DNA of 64,000 bases. It comes from Haemophilus parainfluenzae (GTDB lineage Bacteria; Pseudomonadota; Gammaproteobacteria; Enterobacterales; Pasteurellaceae). A program made the translations under genes and the position numbers. This document shows, piece after piece, positions 27,316 through 37,625 of this stretch. The notes under the pieces were generated by a model. It was not told the origin of the DNA. It saw only the letters and a program-made list of their open reading frames with translations, and did no database searches. The stretch is taken from positions 1-64,000 of the forward strand of contig NZ_QEPT01000006.1 in NCBI RefSeq assembly GCF_003252755.1. Reading direction: 5' to 3'. Each line of letters begins with the position of its first letter. Within the stretch, counting starts at the first letter, position 1.

Positions 27316-28507
27316 CTTTCGGCTCCTTTTGTTTAAATAAAATAAGTTGTTTACCTTGAGTGCCAAAAAGCGATAAGAACATCAACATGACAAACATAAT
27401 GCCCGGGAAAGCAAAGGTATCCGCTTTGATGTTACAGAACGCTAAAATCACGAAAGCAGAAAGGATAAATTTCCAACTGCCATCAAACCAATTTAAGGCG
27501 ACTTTGCGCACAAAATAGAAGGTCACAGCAAAACACACCAAAGCGTAAGACAGGCCACCATAAAGAATCTGGCGTAAGAAACCAGAGTCCGTATGCCCAT
27601 AATAACGGCCAACCTCTAACTCACCGGTCATATACATGCCATCGCCATAAATGAACTGCTTAAGTGTTGGCATAAAGAGGTGGTTTTTCATCAACGTATC
27701 CGTTGACGAACTGACAAATCCTGCACCGTGTAATAAATTAATCACAGGCTCTAAAGCATGTGCCACATAAGGATTTTCTGGTAAGAAATAGGCCAATAAT
27801 AATACTAAAACGGCGAATGCTATTAGGGATGGCACATAACGCCATTTGAAATACACTAAAATGCTCACGACGGATAATAGGAGGAATGTACGTCCTGAAA
27901 TCAACCCAATACATAGCATAAAAAACACTAAAACATTTGGAAGCGTATTATGTTTAGCGTTGTAAGCCAATAAAAAATGCAACAGCATTAAATAGAACAA
28001 ACTCAATTGGAAAAAGGCGGTTGCAGTGATGTTATATAAGCGATACTCCTGCTCTGAACCATAAAAACGTGCAGGCAACACCGCATTAGTTGAAAGCAAG
28101 AAATCAATCATAAATGATGCACCAAGCAAGCCAATCACGCCCACTACAAACTGCACTACTACACCGAGTTGTAAATCACGCACCACTTTCTGTTGACCAT
28201 TTACATTGGCATAGAAGGCATTATAAAGCCCCACACCAAAGATAAATAAAATCAGCTCTTTTACATACATGGTGATGACAGAAAAATCTCGCGTACCGTT
28301 AACTAAAAGCGGAATCACGCTAAATGCAATCAGCCCAATGATGACGGCTAAACTATCTACTGGTACAGTGATACCTTGTGGTTTCTGCTTTTTAAAATAT
28401 TGATAAGCCAATACAACCAATGCCGCTAAACCTGCGACGAATGACATTCGTACAACATGAAACAGCCAAGGATCGTAAAGATAAAAAAGATTAAAAAGTG
28501 CGGTCAT
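27308..28507 (-). CDS. Polytopic membrane protein, O-antigen polymerase/ligase-like
   Basis: Protein of 399 aa with about ten or eleven hydrophobic helices and one longer periplasmic loop (about 255-310, with HTDSGFLRQILYGG). This is the architecture of Wzy polymerases and WaaL-like ligases. The H-x-D-S-G-F segment resembles the loop of O-antigen ligase-domain proteins. It sits among glycosyltransferases, so a role in lipooligosaccharide or another glycan is likely. An uptake sequence starts directly at the start codon: the protein begins MTALF. Confidence 0.7.
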   Translation of the reverse strand: MTALFNLFYLYDPWLFHVVRMSFVAGLAALVVLAYQYFKKQKPQGITVPVDSLAVIIGLIAFSVIPLLVNGTRDFSVITMYVKELILFIFGVGLYNAFYANVNGQQKVVRDLQLGVVVQFVVGVIGLLGASFMIDFLLSTNAVLPARFYGSEQEYRLYNITATAFFQLSLFYLMLLHFLLAYNAKHNTLPNVLVFFMLCIGLISGRTFLLLSVVSILVYFKWRYVPSLIAFAVLVLLLAYFLPENPYVAHALEPVINLLHGAGFVSSSTDTLMKNHLFMPTLKQFIYGDGMYMTGELEVGRYYGHTDSGFLRQILYGGLSYALVCFAVTFYFVRKVALNWFDGSWKFILSAFVILAFCNIKADTFAFPGIMFVMLMFLSLFGTQGKQLILFKQKEPKDV

Positions 28508-28514
28508 TTTTACG

Positions 28515-29285
28515 TTATTTTCCTAAATTCTTTTTCACTGCTAAGATTTTTTTGAGTGGATATTTAATTAATTTCTTCACTAAATTATTAGATTTTGAAC
28601 CACGAATCGCTTCCAAATTACTCACTAATTGTGGATTTTCAATGGCCACAAGCGGACGAACCACATTGTTATTAATCTGGAATTGGGTTTCAAATAATAA
28701 GAAATCATCAGCAAGCCAAAACGGTTTTTCTTGTTCGAGTTGTTTCAAAAATGCACGTGCCGCTGATTTTTTGATTAAGTATGCCACCGTACCTGCAAAA
28801 TAACTTTTATATGGATAAGCCACGGTGACATCACCAATAGTTTGGCGCAAGAATGAAAAAGTGGTTGGATAATTGATCTCTAATTCCACATTATTAAATT
28901 CAGCAATTTTTGACTGCCCGATTAATACAATATCCGCATCACATTTTTCGGTTAAGAGTGCGATTGTTTTTGGTGATAAATTAGCATTAAATAACGCATC
29001 ATCTTCACAGACTAATGCATAATCATTTTCCGTCACATTTTGATCTTCTACGATCTGACAATAAACCGCTAAATGACTTAATGTGCAACCAATTTCGCCT
29101 TTTGTGACGTTGCGTCCATAATGTTGCTCAAACTTCGTTGGATTGAATACTTCTGCCAATTCATCCCACTCTTTTTGCATGGTATTAATCGCTGAAAATA
29201 CAACGAAATCTGCTGTATCCGGTTGAGCAAAAAACAGCTCACGACGCTGAACATCTTTATCTAGTGAAATCAAATATTTATTCAT
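28515..29285 (-). CDS. Family 25 glycosyltransferase (LOS biosynthesis type)
   Basis: Protein of 256 aa of the Lex2B/LgtB/LpsA type. Motifs: N-terminal [15 protein letters not shown], then [18 protein letters not shown] and [10 protein letters not shown] (near 85-110). GT25 enzymes in Haemophilus add galactose or glucose to lipooligosaccharide. No simple-sequence tract suggesting phase variation is present in it. First gene of the block; the polymerase-like gene follows after 7 nt. Confidence 0.88.
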   Translation of the reverse strand: MNKYLISLDKDVQRRELFFAQPDTADFVVFSAINTMQKEWDELAEVFNPTKFEQHYGRNVTKGEIGCTLSHLAVYCQIVEDQNVTENDYALVCEDDALFNANLSPKTIALLTEKCDADIVLIGQSKIAEFNNVELEINYPTTFSFLRQTIGDVTVAYPYKSYFAGTVAYLIKKSAARAFLKQLEQEKPFWLADDFLLFETQFQINNNVVRPLVAIENPQLVSNLEAIRGSKSNNLVKKLIKYPLKKILAVKKNLGK

Positions 29286-29398
29286 AATTATCTCAAATTT
29301 GGTTTTTGCAGTATTTTGATTACAACAAACGGAAATAGTTGCAAATTATACTAAAGAAATAATCCAATAGCATGGCTTTTAGTACAACTTTAAAAGAC

Positions 29399-29437
29399 CT
29401 AAAAAATAACCGCACTTTAAATGCTTAAAGCGCGGTC
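29399..29437 (-). terminator. Terminator downstream of ynhF (degenerate uptake-sequence pair)
   Basis: On the minus strand the arms ACCGCGCTTTAA and TTAAAGTGCGGT pair, with a TTATTTTTT tail. One arm is a one-base variant of the uptake core. Confidence 0.7.
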
Positions 29438-29471
29438 TATTTTAAATGGATTAATATGTTATTTCTTTCAA

Positions 29472-29552
29472 TTAGAAAATTGCAGTCGCTAAACCCACAA
29501 CAACACTTAAAGAAAGCACTACAGCTAACATTGCGTAACCAAAATCACTCAT
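29472..29552 (-). CDS. ynhF: YnhF family single-helix membrane protein (26 aa)
   Basis: A tiny gene of 26 codons. The product is M-S-D-F-G-Y-A, then one hydrophobic stretch ending GLATAIF. It resembles E. coli YnhF (29 aa) in length, hydrophobicity and the V-G-L-(A/T)-A ending. In E. coli ynhF also neighbours purR. Function unknown. Its own terminator follows (29399-29437). The ribosome site (GAGA) is weak. Confidence 0.72.
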   Translation of the reverse strand: MSDFGYAMLAVVLSLSVVVGLATAIF

Positions 29553-29687
29553 TTTAATTTCTCACTTATTTAGTTAAAGATATCCCATTCTAACAATAAA
29601 GCGCGTTTTTTCAAAAATTTTTTATAATTTACTTAACCTATTTGGTGACAGTCTTTATAATAGGAAAAATTCTCTAGAGGCAAAATT

Positions 29688-30698
29688 ATGGCAACAATTA
29701 AAGATGTCGCAAAAATGGCCGGTGTTTCCACCACCACTGTTTCCCATGTAATTAATAAAACCCGTTTTGTAGCAAAAGAAACCGAAGAGGCGGTGATGCA
29801 AGCCATTAAAAGCTTGAAATACTCACCAAGTGCTGTTGCTCGGAGTTTAAAAGTCAATACGACAAAATCCATTGGGATGATTGTTACCACCAGTGAATCC
29901 CCTTATTTTGCTGAAATCATTCATGCCGTTGAAGATCATTGTTATCGTCAAGGCTATTCACTTTTTTTGTGTAATACACAAAATGATCCTGAAAAAATTA
30001 AAAACCACGTCGAAATGCTTGCCAAAAAACGCGTAGATGGTTTATTGGTCATGTGTTCTGAATACACACAACATTCACTTGATGTGCTTTCTAGTTTCTC
30101 GTCTGTGCCGATGGTGGTAATGGATTGGGGCCCAAATGCTGATACCGATATCATTGAAGATAACAGCTTTACGGGCGGTTATATTGCTACTAAGCATTTA
30201 ATTGATTGTGGTCATAAAGAGATCGGTCTTATTGCGGGTGAATTAGATAAAACGACGGCAAGAACCCGTTACGAAGGCTTTGTAAAAGCCATGAATGAAG
30301 CCAATCTACCGATCCATGAAAATTGGATTATGGAAGGTTTCTTCGAACCTGAGGACGGTTATGAGTGTATGAATAAAATTCTTGCACAAGACAGCCTACC
30401 TACTGCCGTATTCTGTTGTAATGATGTGATGGCATTAGGCGCAATTTCTGCGATTACGGAAAAAGGCTTGCGTGTGCCTGATGATATCTCGATTATCGGC
30501 TATGATAATATTCACTCATCGCGTTTCTATGCACCACCACTCACAACGATTCACCAATCGAAGTCTCGTTTAGGTGCACAAGCGGTTAATCTTTTATTTG
30601 AGCGTATTGCCAATAAAGATAACGATAATCACGAAAAACACCGCATTGCGATCCATCCTGAACTCGTCATTCGAAAATCAGTTCGCAACCTTAAATAA
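29688..30698 (+). CDS. purR: HTH-type purine repressor PurR
   Basis: LacI-family repressor of purine synthesis genes, with hypoxanthine or guanine as co-repressor. The 336-aa protein starts with the helix-turn-helix [20 protein letters not shown], then the hinge helix [11 protein letters not shown] and a periplasmic-binding-like core with [20 protein letters not shown] and [18 protein letters not shown], all diagnostic of PurR. No convincing PurR operator (ACGCAAACGTTTGCGT) is visible in the preceding gap. Confidence 0.95.
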   Translation: MATIKDVAKMAGVSTTTVSHVINKTRFVAKETEEAVMQAIKSLKYSPSAVARSLKVNTTKSIGMIVTTSESPYFAEIIHAVEDHCYRQGYSLFLCNTQNDPEKIKNHVEMLAKKRVDGLLVMCSEYTQHSLDVLSSFSSVPMVVMDWGPNADTDIIEDNSFTGGYIATKHLIDCGHKEIGLIAGELDKTTARTRYEGFVKAMNEANLPIHENWIMEGFFEPEDGYECMNKILAQDSLPTAVFCCNDVMALGAISAITEKGLRVPDDISIIGYDNIHSSRFYAPPLTTIHQSKSRLGAQAVNLLFERIANKDNDNHEKHRIAIHPELVIRKSVRNLK

Positions 30699-30712
30699 AC
30701 ATTAAACTTTTT

Positions 30713-30756
30713 GAGCGCACTTTAAATTTTATCTAAAAAAGTGCGGTCATTTTTTA
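30713..30756 (+). terminator. Terminator of purR (uptake-sequence pair)
   Basis: Arms GAGCGCACTTT and AAAGTGCGGTC (one mismatch) followed by ATTTTTTA. Confidence 0.75.
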
Positions 30757-30870
30757 CTTATTTTAGCCTTTTTTGATTTAATGCAAGTTTTTGACGTATA
30801 GCATTTGATCCCGATACATATTTTTGGTTATATCTCCCCTAGTTTTATTTTTTTCTTTATCGGAGTTCAT

Positions 30871-33510
30871 ATGACTGATGAGTATCGCACTCTCCGCCAT
30901 AACATTAATATGTTAGGGCGTTTTCTTGGAGAAACCATTAATGATGCACAAGGCGAAGACATTCTCACCTTAATTGAAAATGTTCGCCAATTATCCAAAC
31001 AATCTCGAGCTGGCGATAGCCAAGCACGTAAAACATTGTTGGATACCCTTTCCACCATTTCAAATGAAAATATTATTCCTGTTGCACGAGCATTCAGCCA
31101 TTTCCTTAACTTAACGAATATCGCTGAACAATACCAAACGGTCTCTCGTCAACATAAAGATTTACAATCTTCTAATCGTTCATTAAGTGCTTTATTCCAA
31201 CGCTTAAAAGCATTAAATACTTCAAAAGAAGAGGTTTACAAAACCGTTGAAAACTTGCTTATTGAGCTTGTATTAACGGCACACCCAACTGAAACCACGC
31301 GTCGTTCTTTAGTCCATAAACACGTCGAGATCAATAAATGCTTAAGCAAATTAGAGCACGATGATTTGACGCCTAAAGAACGCAGCATTATTGAACGCCT
31401 GTTGCTTCGTTTAATTGCTGAAGCTTGGCATACTAATGAAATCCGTACTGTTCGCCCTACCCCATTCGATGAAGCAAAATGGGGCTTTGCCATGATTGAA
31501 AATAGCCTATGGCAAGGGGTACCGGAATTCTTACGTCAACTAAATGAACACGCTCGTGAATTCTTAGGCTACGATTTACCTGTGGGCTTACGTCCTGTCA
31601 GAATTTCTTCTTGGATGGGTGGTGACCGTGATGGTAACCCATTTGTTACTTCAAAAATTACTCAACAAGTACTCTATCTTGCTCGTTGGAAAGCGGCGGA
31701 TTTATTCTTAAATGACATCAAATCCCTTGCCGATGAATTATCCATGGTGAAATGCACACCAGAATTTACCGAAAAATATGGTGAACATTTAGAGCCTTAT
31801 CGTTTTGTAGTCAAAACGCTTCGTACAAAACTTATCGCCACTCTTGATTACTTTGATGATTGCCTGGCAAATCGTCCGCCACGCGTAAGCCAAGCGGATA
31901 TCATCATGGAAGATAATCAACTTTGGGAACCGCTCTATGATTGCTATCAATCATTAATGGCGTGTGGCATGCGGATTATCGCTAATGGTTCATTATTAGA
32001 TATTTTGCATCGTATTCGTTGTTTTGGTGTCACTCTTTCACAAATGGATATCCGTCAAGAAAGTACCCGTCATACAGATGCCATTGCTGAAATTACCCGT
32101 TATCTTGGCATTGGCGATTATGCACAATGGAGCGAAGCAGAAAAACAATCTTTCTTAGTACGCGAGTTAAATTCTCGTCGCCCATTAATTCCAACCCATT
32201 GGGAACCCTCTGCTGAAACCCAAGAAATTTTAGATACTTGCAAAGTCATTGCCCAACAAAAACAAGGCGTGATTGCTTGCTATATTATTTCTATGGCAAG
32301 AAGTGCCTCTGATGTGCTTGCCGTACATTTATTATTAAAAGAAGCGGGGGTGCCTTATCATATTCCTGTCGTGCCACTCTTTGAAACCTTAGATGACTTA
32401 GATGCCTCTGAAGGCGTCATGCGTCAATTGTTTAATATTGGTTGGTATCGTGGTGTGATTAATAATCATCAAATGGTGATGATTGGCTATTCTGACTCAG
32501 CTAAAGATGCAGGCATGATGGCAGCTTCATGGGCACAATATCGTGCACAAGAAGCGTTAGTTAATTTAACCGAAGAACTGGGTATTGAACTCACTTTATT
32601 CCATGGTCGTGGTGGTACAATCGGTCGTGGTGGTGCTCCTGCACATGCAGCATTACTTTCTCAACCTCCACGCTCACTCAAAAATGGTTTACGCGTCACC
32701 GAACAAGGGGAAATGATTCGCTTTAAACTCGGTTTACCCGAAGTTGCAGTTGAAACCTTTGACCTTTACGCGAGTGCAATTTTGGAAGCAAACTTACTTC
32801 CACCGCCAGAACCAAAAGCAGAATGGCGTACCGTCATGGATGAGCTTTCCGCTACTTCATGCGACATTTACCGTAGTGTTGTTCGTGGTGATAAAGACTT
32901 CGTGCCTTATTTCCGCAGTGCCACACCGGAACAAGAACTGTCTAAACTACCACTTGGCTCTCGCCCTGCAAAACGTAATCCAAATGGTGGCGTGGAAAGC
33001 TTGCGTGCCATTCCATGGATTTTTGCTTGGATGCAAAACCGCTTAATGCTACCAGCATGGCTTGGTGCGGGTGCGGCAATTCAAAAAATTGTAGATGAAG
33101 GCAAAGGTCATATTATTGAAGAAATGTGTAAAGCTTGGCCATTCTTCTCTACTCGTGTGGGGATGTTAGAAATGGTGTTCAGTAAAACCGATACTTGGCT
33201 TTCTGAGCAATATGATCATAACTTGGTGAAAAAAGAGCTTTGGTACTTAGGTGAAAATCTGCGTAATCAACTCAATGCAGATATTAAAACTGTGCTTTCG
33301 CTTTCTCACAAAGATGAATTAATGGCGGACTTACCGTGGATCGCGGATTCTATTGCATTACGTAATGTTTATACGGATCCGCTCAATCTCCTTCAAGTGG
33401 AATTGCTCCGTCGTTTCCGTGAATCACCTGAAAACCCAAGCCCTGATGTCGAACAAGCCTTGATGATTACCATCACTGGTATTGCAGCAGGTATGCGAAA
33501 TACGGGCTAG
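30871..33510 (+). CDS. ppc: Phosphoenolpyruvate carboxylase
   Basis: Anaplerotic enzyme that makes oxaloacetate from PEP and bicarbonate. The ATG at 30871, after CGGAG, gives 879 aa, matching the family; the frame extends upstream without a better start. Catalytic His138 is in [13 protein letters not shown]. Also seen: [30 protein letters not shown], the [16 protein letters not shown] glycine-rich loop, and the C-terminal MRNTG. No uptake sequence occurs within its 2.6 kb. Confidence 0.97.
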   Translation: MTDEYRTLRHNINMLGRFLGETINDAQGEDILTLIENVRQLSKQSRAGDSQARKTLLDTLSTISNENIIPVARAFSHFLNLTNIAEQYQTVSRQHKDLQSSNRSLSALFQRLKALNTSKEEVYKTVENLLIELVLTAHPTETTRRSLVHKHVEINKCLSKLEHDDLTPKERSIIERLLLRLIAEAWHTNEIRTVRPTPFDEAKWGFAMIENSLWQGVPEFLRQLNEHAREFLGYDLPVGLRPVRISSWMGGDRDGNPFVTSKITQQVLYLARWKAADLFLNDIKSLADELSMVKCTPEFTEKYGEHLEPYRFVVKTLRTKLIATLDYFDDCLANRPPRVSQADIIMEDNQLWEPLYDCYQSLMACGMRIIANGSLLDILHRIRCFGVTLSQMDIRQESTRHTDAIAEITRYLGIGDYAQWSEAEKQSFLVRELNSRRPLIPTHWEPSAETQEILDTCKVIAQQKQGVIACYIISMARSASDVLAVHLLLKEAGVPYHIPVVPLFETLDDLDASEGVMRQLFNIGWYRGVINNHQMVMIGYSDSAKDAGMMAASWAQYRAQEALVNLTEELGIELTLFHGRGGTIGRGGAPAHAALLSQPPRSLKNGLRVTEQGEMIRFKLGLPEVAVETFDLYASAILEANLLPPPEPKAEWRTVMDELSATSCDIYRSVVRGDKDFVPYFRSATPEQELSKLPLGSRPAKRNPNGGVESLRAIPWIFAWMQNRLMLPAWLGAGAAIQKIVDEGKGHIIEEMCKAWPFFSTRVGMLEMVFSKTDTWLSEQYDHNLVKKELWYLGENLRNQLNADIKTVLSLSHKDELMADLPWIADSIALRNVYTDPLNLLQVELLRRFRESPENPSPDVEQALMITITGIAAGMRNTG

Positions 33511-33526
33511 TTACAACAAATATAAA

Positions 33527-33574
33527 TAAGTGCGGTCAAAAACAACGATGAATTTGACCGCACTTTTTGTTTTC
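33527..33574 (+). terminator. Terminator of ppc (perfect uptake-sequence pair)
   Basis: Arms AAGTGCGGTCAAA (33528-33540) and TTTGACCGCACTT (33553-33565) followed by TTTTTGTTTT. Confidence 0.85.
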
Positions 33575-33623
33575 TGTTTCTTGCGGTATCATACGCGCAA
33601 TTGACTTGATGAAGGAAAACCCA

Positions 33624-33947
33624 ATGACAACTGATATTCAAAAACTCGATCCAGATGCAGCGATTGATCTTGCTTATGATATTTTCTTAGAGATGGCAGG
33701 CGAAAATCTCGATCCCGCTGATATTATGCTATTCAATCTGCAATTTGAAGATCGTGGTGCAGTCGAGTTTGTCGAAACTGCCGATGATTGGGAACAAGAA
33801 ATTGGGGTGTTAATCGATCCTGAGGCTTTTGCTGAAGTTTGGGTCGGATTAGTAAATGAGAAAGATGAAATGGATGATGTGTTTGCGAAATTCTTAATTT
33901 CACACCGAGAAGAAGATCGTGAATTCCACGTTATTTGGAAAAAATAG
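33624..33947 (+). CDS. HI1450/YciU family putative double-stranded DNA mimic
   Basis: Protein of 107 aa, strongly acidic, nearly the same as H. influenzae HI1450 (DUF440; YciU in E. coli). HI1450 has a surface charge pattern like DNA and has been linked to the nucleoid protein HU. The core [23 protein letters not shown] is characteristic. Translation most likely starts at the ATG at 33624 ([11 protein letters not shown]); upstream in-frame codons overlap the ppc terminator. Confidence 0.9.
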   Translation: MTTDIQKLDPDAAIDLAYDIFLEMAGENLDPADIMLFNLQFEDRGAVEFVETADDWEQEIGVLIDPEAFAEVWVGLVNEKDEMDDVFAKFLISHREEDREFHVIWKK

Positions 33948-33978
33948 CACTCTTCTCACACATATCAATTTACAAACT

Positions 33979-34013
33979 AAAACCGGTTTAATTTTAAATT
34001 AAACCGGTTTTTG
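33979..34013. terminator. Bidirectional terminator between the HI1450 homologue and hypE
   Basis: Stem AAACCGGTTTAA/TTAAACCGGTTT with a short loop, A-rich on the left and T-rich on the right, between converging genes. It marks the left edge of the hydrogenase island. Confidence 0.8.
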
Positions 34014-34014
34014 C

Positions 34015-35028
34015 TTAACAGATTCGTGGTAAAGGTTCGTTGCGTGGTAAGTCTAATAAACGACTTTGACCGAAAAGACCAACTGCTCGAACTTTACCAT
34101 CAGTCGTTACCTCGCCGATTATGGTCGCATTTTCACCTAATGGATGGCTACGAAGTGCGGTCAGAATTTCAGCTGTTTTTTCTTTATCCACCACAATCAC
34201 CAGTTTGCCTTCATTGGCAAAATTTAATGCATCCAAACCGAGTAATTCGCAAATACCACGTACTTCCTGACGAATTGGTAATACCGTTTCATCAATTTGA
34301 ATCCCTACTTTTTGTGCCTGTGCAAATTCGTGAAGTACCGCATTCACACCACCACGGGTCGCATCGCGTACAGCTTTCACCCCTTCAATCGGACGAATAC
34401 AATCAATAAGCGGGGCAAGCACAGCACAATCACTGCGTAAATCCGTTTGAATACCAAGATTTTCACGTAAATTCAAAATGGTTGCACCATGATCACCCAA
34501 AGTACCACTCACGATAATCTGATCACCTGGTTGAATGCGATGCACGCCCCAGTCGAGTCCGTTTGGAATAACACCAATACCGGCTGTATTGATAAACACT
34601 TTATCTATCGCGCCTTTTTGTACTACTTTGGTATCACCTGTTACCACTTGAATACCGGCTGACTGACAGGCTTTTGCCATAGATTGAATCAATTTTTTTA
34701 AAGTTTCCAGTGGTAAGCCTTCTTCCAAAATAAAGCCACAAGACAAATATTTTGGTACGGCACCGCATACCGCTACATCGTTAGCGGTACCACATACAGC
34801 GAGTTTACCAATGTCGCCACCAGGGAAAAAAATCGGATCAATCACAAAACTATCGGTAGAAAATGACAATGTTCCACCTAAAGCATCTAACTCTTGTAAA
34901 GCAATACGAGCCTGATCTTCGCCTTGTGAAAGTATTGGATTATCAAATGCCTCGACAAAATAATCGCGGATCAACTCTTGCATTGTGGCACCACCATTTC
35001 CGTGTGCCATTGTAATAAAATCAGTCAT
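34015..35028 (-). CDS. hypE: Carbamoyl-phosphate dehydratase HypE (hydrogenase cyanide ligand)
   Basis: HypE converts the thiocarbamate received from HypF on its C-terminal cysteine to thiocyanate, source of the CN ligands of the NiFe site. The protein has 337 aa from the ATG at 35028, ending in the catalytic PRIC tail. PurM-like motifs: MAHGNGGATMQELI, STDSFVIDPIFFPGGDIGKLAVCGTANDVA and RDATRGGVNAVLHE. The start lies 4 nt after the hypD stop. The upstream ATG at 35064 would overlap hypD and is less likely. Confidence 0.95.
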   Translation of the reverse strand: MTDFITMAHGNGGATMQELIRDYFVEAFDNPILSQGEDQARIALQELDALGGTLSFSTDSFVIDPIFFPGGDIGKLAVCGTANDVAVCGAVPKYLSCGFILEEGLPLETLKKLIQSMAKACQSAGIQVVTGDTKVVQKGAIDKVFINTAGIGVIPNGLDWGVHRIQPGDQIIVSGTLGDHGATILNLRENLGIQTDLRSDCAVLAPLIDCIRPIEGVKAVRDATRGGVNAVLHEFAQAQKVGIQIDETVLPIRQEVRGICELLGLDALNFANEGKLVIVVDKEKTAEILTALRSHPLGENATIIGEVTTDGKVRAVGLFGQSRLLDLPRNEPLPRIC

Positions 35029-35032
35029 TGTT

Positions 35033-36145
35033 TTATTCCCGTCTATATTGATAATAGGCCGCACATGCCCCTTCGGAAGACACCATCAATGCACCATAAG
35101 CATTGTCAGGATTACATTTTTTAGCAAATAATGGGCAATCCGCCGGCTTACATTTTCCGATCAGTACATCACCGCAGCGAGAATCAGGATCATCGGCAAC
35201 TTGATGTGGCTGGCAAGCAAAATGCGCTTCTGCATCAAAGCATTGATAATCATCTGTCAGTTCAACACCCGATTCCGCAATTTCGCCTAATCCACGCCAT
35301 TCACTGCTGGCTTTCAAGCGGAACACTTCACTGATTGCCTGTTGTGCTAACTCATTGCCATGTTGGTGTACGATACGTTTATACTGATTTTCCACTTCAC
35401 AGCGTTTTTCAACAATCTGTGTCACCAACATTAAAATTGCTTGTAGGATATCTAAAGGCTCAAAACCAGTGATCACAAAAGGCTTATGGTAGGTATCACA
35501 CAATTCCTGATAAGGTTCAGAACCAATCACCATGCTGACATGACCTGGTGCAAGAAAGCCGTCAATTTTGACTTGTCCTTGTGATAATAAGCTGTGTAAT
35601 GTTGGGATGATAGTGATATTTTGACATACCACAAAAAAGTTTTTTACCTGCTGTTTTTTCGCTTGTTGCAAGGTAATTGCAGCACTCGGCATCGTCGTTT
35701 CAAAACCGAGTGAAAAGAACACCACTTTTTTATCTGGATTATTTGATGCAATATTCAATGCATCGAGCGGCGAATAAACGATTCGAACATCTGCGCCCTG
35801 TGCTTTAGCTTCTAATAATGAACCTAAACGTCCACGTACTCGCATGGCATCACCGAAAGTACAGAAAATTACTTCTGGACGACGAGCAATCTCAATACAT
35901 ACATCAATTCGCCCCATCGGTAATACACACACCGGGCAGCCTGGACCGTGAATAAATTCAATACTTTTGGGTAATAAGCGATCCAGCCCAAATTTAAAAA
36001 TGGTATGAGTATGTCCGCCACAGACCTCCATCAGATATAACGGATTTTCTGGCGTAAAGTGCGGTTGGTTTTCCATTATTTTTTGTAACCGCTGCAACAG
36101 ACTTTTAGCCAGTTCAGGATCACGAAATTCATCAACAAACTGCAT
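35033..36145 (-). CDS. hypD: Hydrogenase maturation scaffold HypD
   Basis: Fe-S scaffold on which, with HypC, the Fe(CN)2CO unit is built. The 370-aa protein has the invariant CGGHTHTIFK (near 41), GPGCPVCVLP (near 70), EPYQELC and the C-terminal [4Fe-4S] set CGDVLIGKCKPADCPLFAKKC. It lies 9 nt after hypB. Its partner hypC is not here but 19 kb away at 55.3 kb. Confidence 0.96.
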   Translation of the reverse strand: MQFVDEFRDPELAKSLLQRLQKIMENQPHFTPENPLYLMEVCGGHTHTIFKFGLDRLLPKSIEFIHGPGCPVCVLPMGRIDVCIEIARRPEVIFCTFGDAMRVRGRLGSLLEAKAQGADVRIVYSPLDALNIASNNPDKKVVFFSLGFETTMPSAAITLQQAKKQQVKNFFVVCQNITIIPTLHSLLSQGQVKIDGFLAPGHVSMVIGSEPYQELCDTYHKPFVITGFEPLDILQAILMLVTQIVEKRCEVENQYKRIVHQHGNELAQQAISEVFRLKASSEWRGLGEIAESGVELTDDYQCFDAEAHFACQPHQVADDPDSRCGDVLIGKCKPADCPLFAKKCNPDNAYGALMVSSEGACAAYYQYRRE

Positions 36146-36154
36146 TTGATGCTC

Positions 36155-36961
36155 CTATCGTTCTTGCGCTTTTAACCAGTCTAGCCATTGCTGTAACCCT
36201 TCTCCACTTTGAGAAGACAACTGGATAACCTCAATTGTTGGATTCACTTGTTTCGCATAAGCAATACATTTTTCCACATCAAAATTTAAGTACGGCAGTA
36301 AATCCACTTTGTTTAAAATCATTAACTTCGAAGCCGCAAACATATGTGGATATTTGAGTGGTTTATCTTCGCCTTCTGTCACAGATAAAATCACTACTTT
36401 GGCATGCTCACCTAAATCAAATTCTGATGGACAAACTAGGTTTCCGACATTTTCAATAAACATCAGACTATTTTCCTGTGGCTGCAATTTCACCAATGCA
36501 TTACCAATCATTTGTGCATCTAAATGACAACCTTTTCCTGTATTAACTTGAATCGCCGGCACACCCGTTTGACGAATACGATCCGCATCATTTTCTGTTT
36601 GTTGATCCCCTTCGATCACATAACAAGGATAGTCATTTTTTAATGCATTTAGTGTGGTCGTCAATAAAGTTGTTTTGCCTGAACCTGGACTTGAAACAAG
36701 ATTAAGTGCCAAAATATGTTGATTCGCGAAAAAGCGACGATTCATATCGGCTAATTGATTGTTGGCACCAAGAATATCTTGTTCTACTTTCAGTAATCGT
36801 TGCTGGGTTTCTTCTTGTTGTGGAAAGTCTGGCATGCGGAAGGAGGAGTGAGAAAAATTAGGTAGTTTTGTTGCATGTTGCGCATTGGAATCATTATGAA
36901 CATGCGGTAATTCTCCGATTCTGACTTGGTCTGGATGGCCACAGCCACAGGTTGTACACAT
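36155..36961 (-). CDS. hypB: Hydrogenase nickel-insertion GTPase HypB
   Basis: GTPase that delivers nickel with HypA. The 268-aa protein starts with the high-affinity nickel motif CTTCGC, then a short His-bearing linker (HVHND...), and a SIMIBI GTPase domain: [12 protein letters not shown]-loop, metal site [19 protein letters not shown]. There is no long poly-His stretch, so nickel storage is unlikely. A 186-nt gap with a stem-loop separates it from hypA. Confidence 0.95.
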   Translation of the reverse strand: MCTTCGCGHPDQVRIGELPHVHNDSNAQHATKLPNFSHSSFRMPDFPQQEETQQRLLKVEQDILGANNQLADMNRRFFANQHILALNLVSSPGSGKTTLLTTTLNALKNDYPCYVIEGDQQTENDADRIRQTGVPAIQVNTGKGCHLDAQMIGNALVKLQPQENSLMFIENVGNLVCPSEFDLGEHAKVVILSVTEGEDKPLKYPHMFAASKLMILNKVDLLPYLNFDVEKCIAYAKQVNPTIEVIQLSSQSGEGLQQWLDWLKAQER

Positions 36962-37007
36962 AAGTCACCTCAATAATGTTTCGTTTATTCTGTAAATACT
37001 TAGAATC

Positions 37008-37038
37008 TATGGTAATTCACATGCGTTAGAATACCATA
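37008..37038 (-). other. Stem-loop in the hypA-hypB gap
   Basis: TATGGTATTC pairs with GAATTACCATA (one bulged base) on the minus strand with a 10-nt loop. No T run follows. It may be an RNA-processing or stabilising element, or an operator. The rest of this 186-nt gap shows no gene. Confidence 0.45.
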
Positions 37039-37147
37039 TTCTCTATCTTAAATATATTCTTTGAAGAGAGATAAATACATACTATCAAGTAGTTAGCGTA
37101 TTTTATATTCAAAAGATCAGGTTAAATTTGCCAATTTAGACGTCTTG

Positions 37148-37489
37148 CTATTTTACGGCAATTTCTTTCACTCTAAATTCGGTGCCACTTCGACGTTGTA
37201 AACATGCACTGTGACAATGTGGACAGCAATCTTGATAGGCTTCAATCTCAACTTCCTTTTGACATTGCCAGCACCATGCAATCGCAGGTAAATGAATAAA
37301 ATGTAACTGACAGTTTTCAGCAACGGTATCTTTTCGCATAATTTCAAAGCAAAATTCTACCGCACTTTGCTCGACACAAGACAGCGCCCCAATTTCTAGC
37401 CAAATATCTGTCACTTCATGGATTTCATGCTTTTTCTTTTGTTGATCAATAATTTCCATAATATTCTGACAGAGAGACATCTCATGCAT
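37148..37489 (-). CDS. hypA: Hydrogenase nickel-incorporation protein HypA
   Basis: Nickel metallochaperone, partner of HypB. The 113-aa protein has the invariant N terminus MHEMSLCQNI, with His2 in the nickel site, and a zinc ribbon with two CxxC pairs: CWQC near residue 74 and CPHC near 90. Hydrogenase-4 maturation here presumably depends on it. First gene of hypABDE, lying downstream of and in the same direction as nimR. Confidence 0.94.
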   Translation of the reverse strand: MHEMSLCQNIMEIIDQQKKKHEIHEVTDIWLEIGALSCVEQSAVEFCFEIMRKDTVAENCQLHFIHLPAIAWCWQCQKEVEIEAYQDCCPHCHSACLQRRSGTEFRVKEIAVK

Positions 37490-37625
37490 GATTTTCTCCT
37501 TAAAATAAAAAAGCAGTTTCTTCCAATTCTACTCTTTTTTAATGTTTATTTTCAGCATTTCTGTGTTTCGTTGCTTGATATTTAAACGTTGTGTGAAAAA
37601 TTTTTACTGGTACTCGTACAAGAAA

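Noticed and set aside
29600-29687. PurR operator for purR autoregulation
   Set aside because: No near match to the 16-base PurR palindrome was found in the gap.
33567-33623. Longer HI1450-family protein starting at 33567
   Set aside because: The extension overlaps the ppc terminator and exceeds the 107-aa family length.
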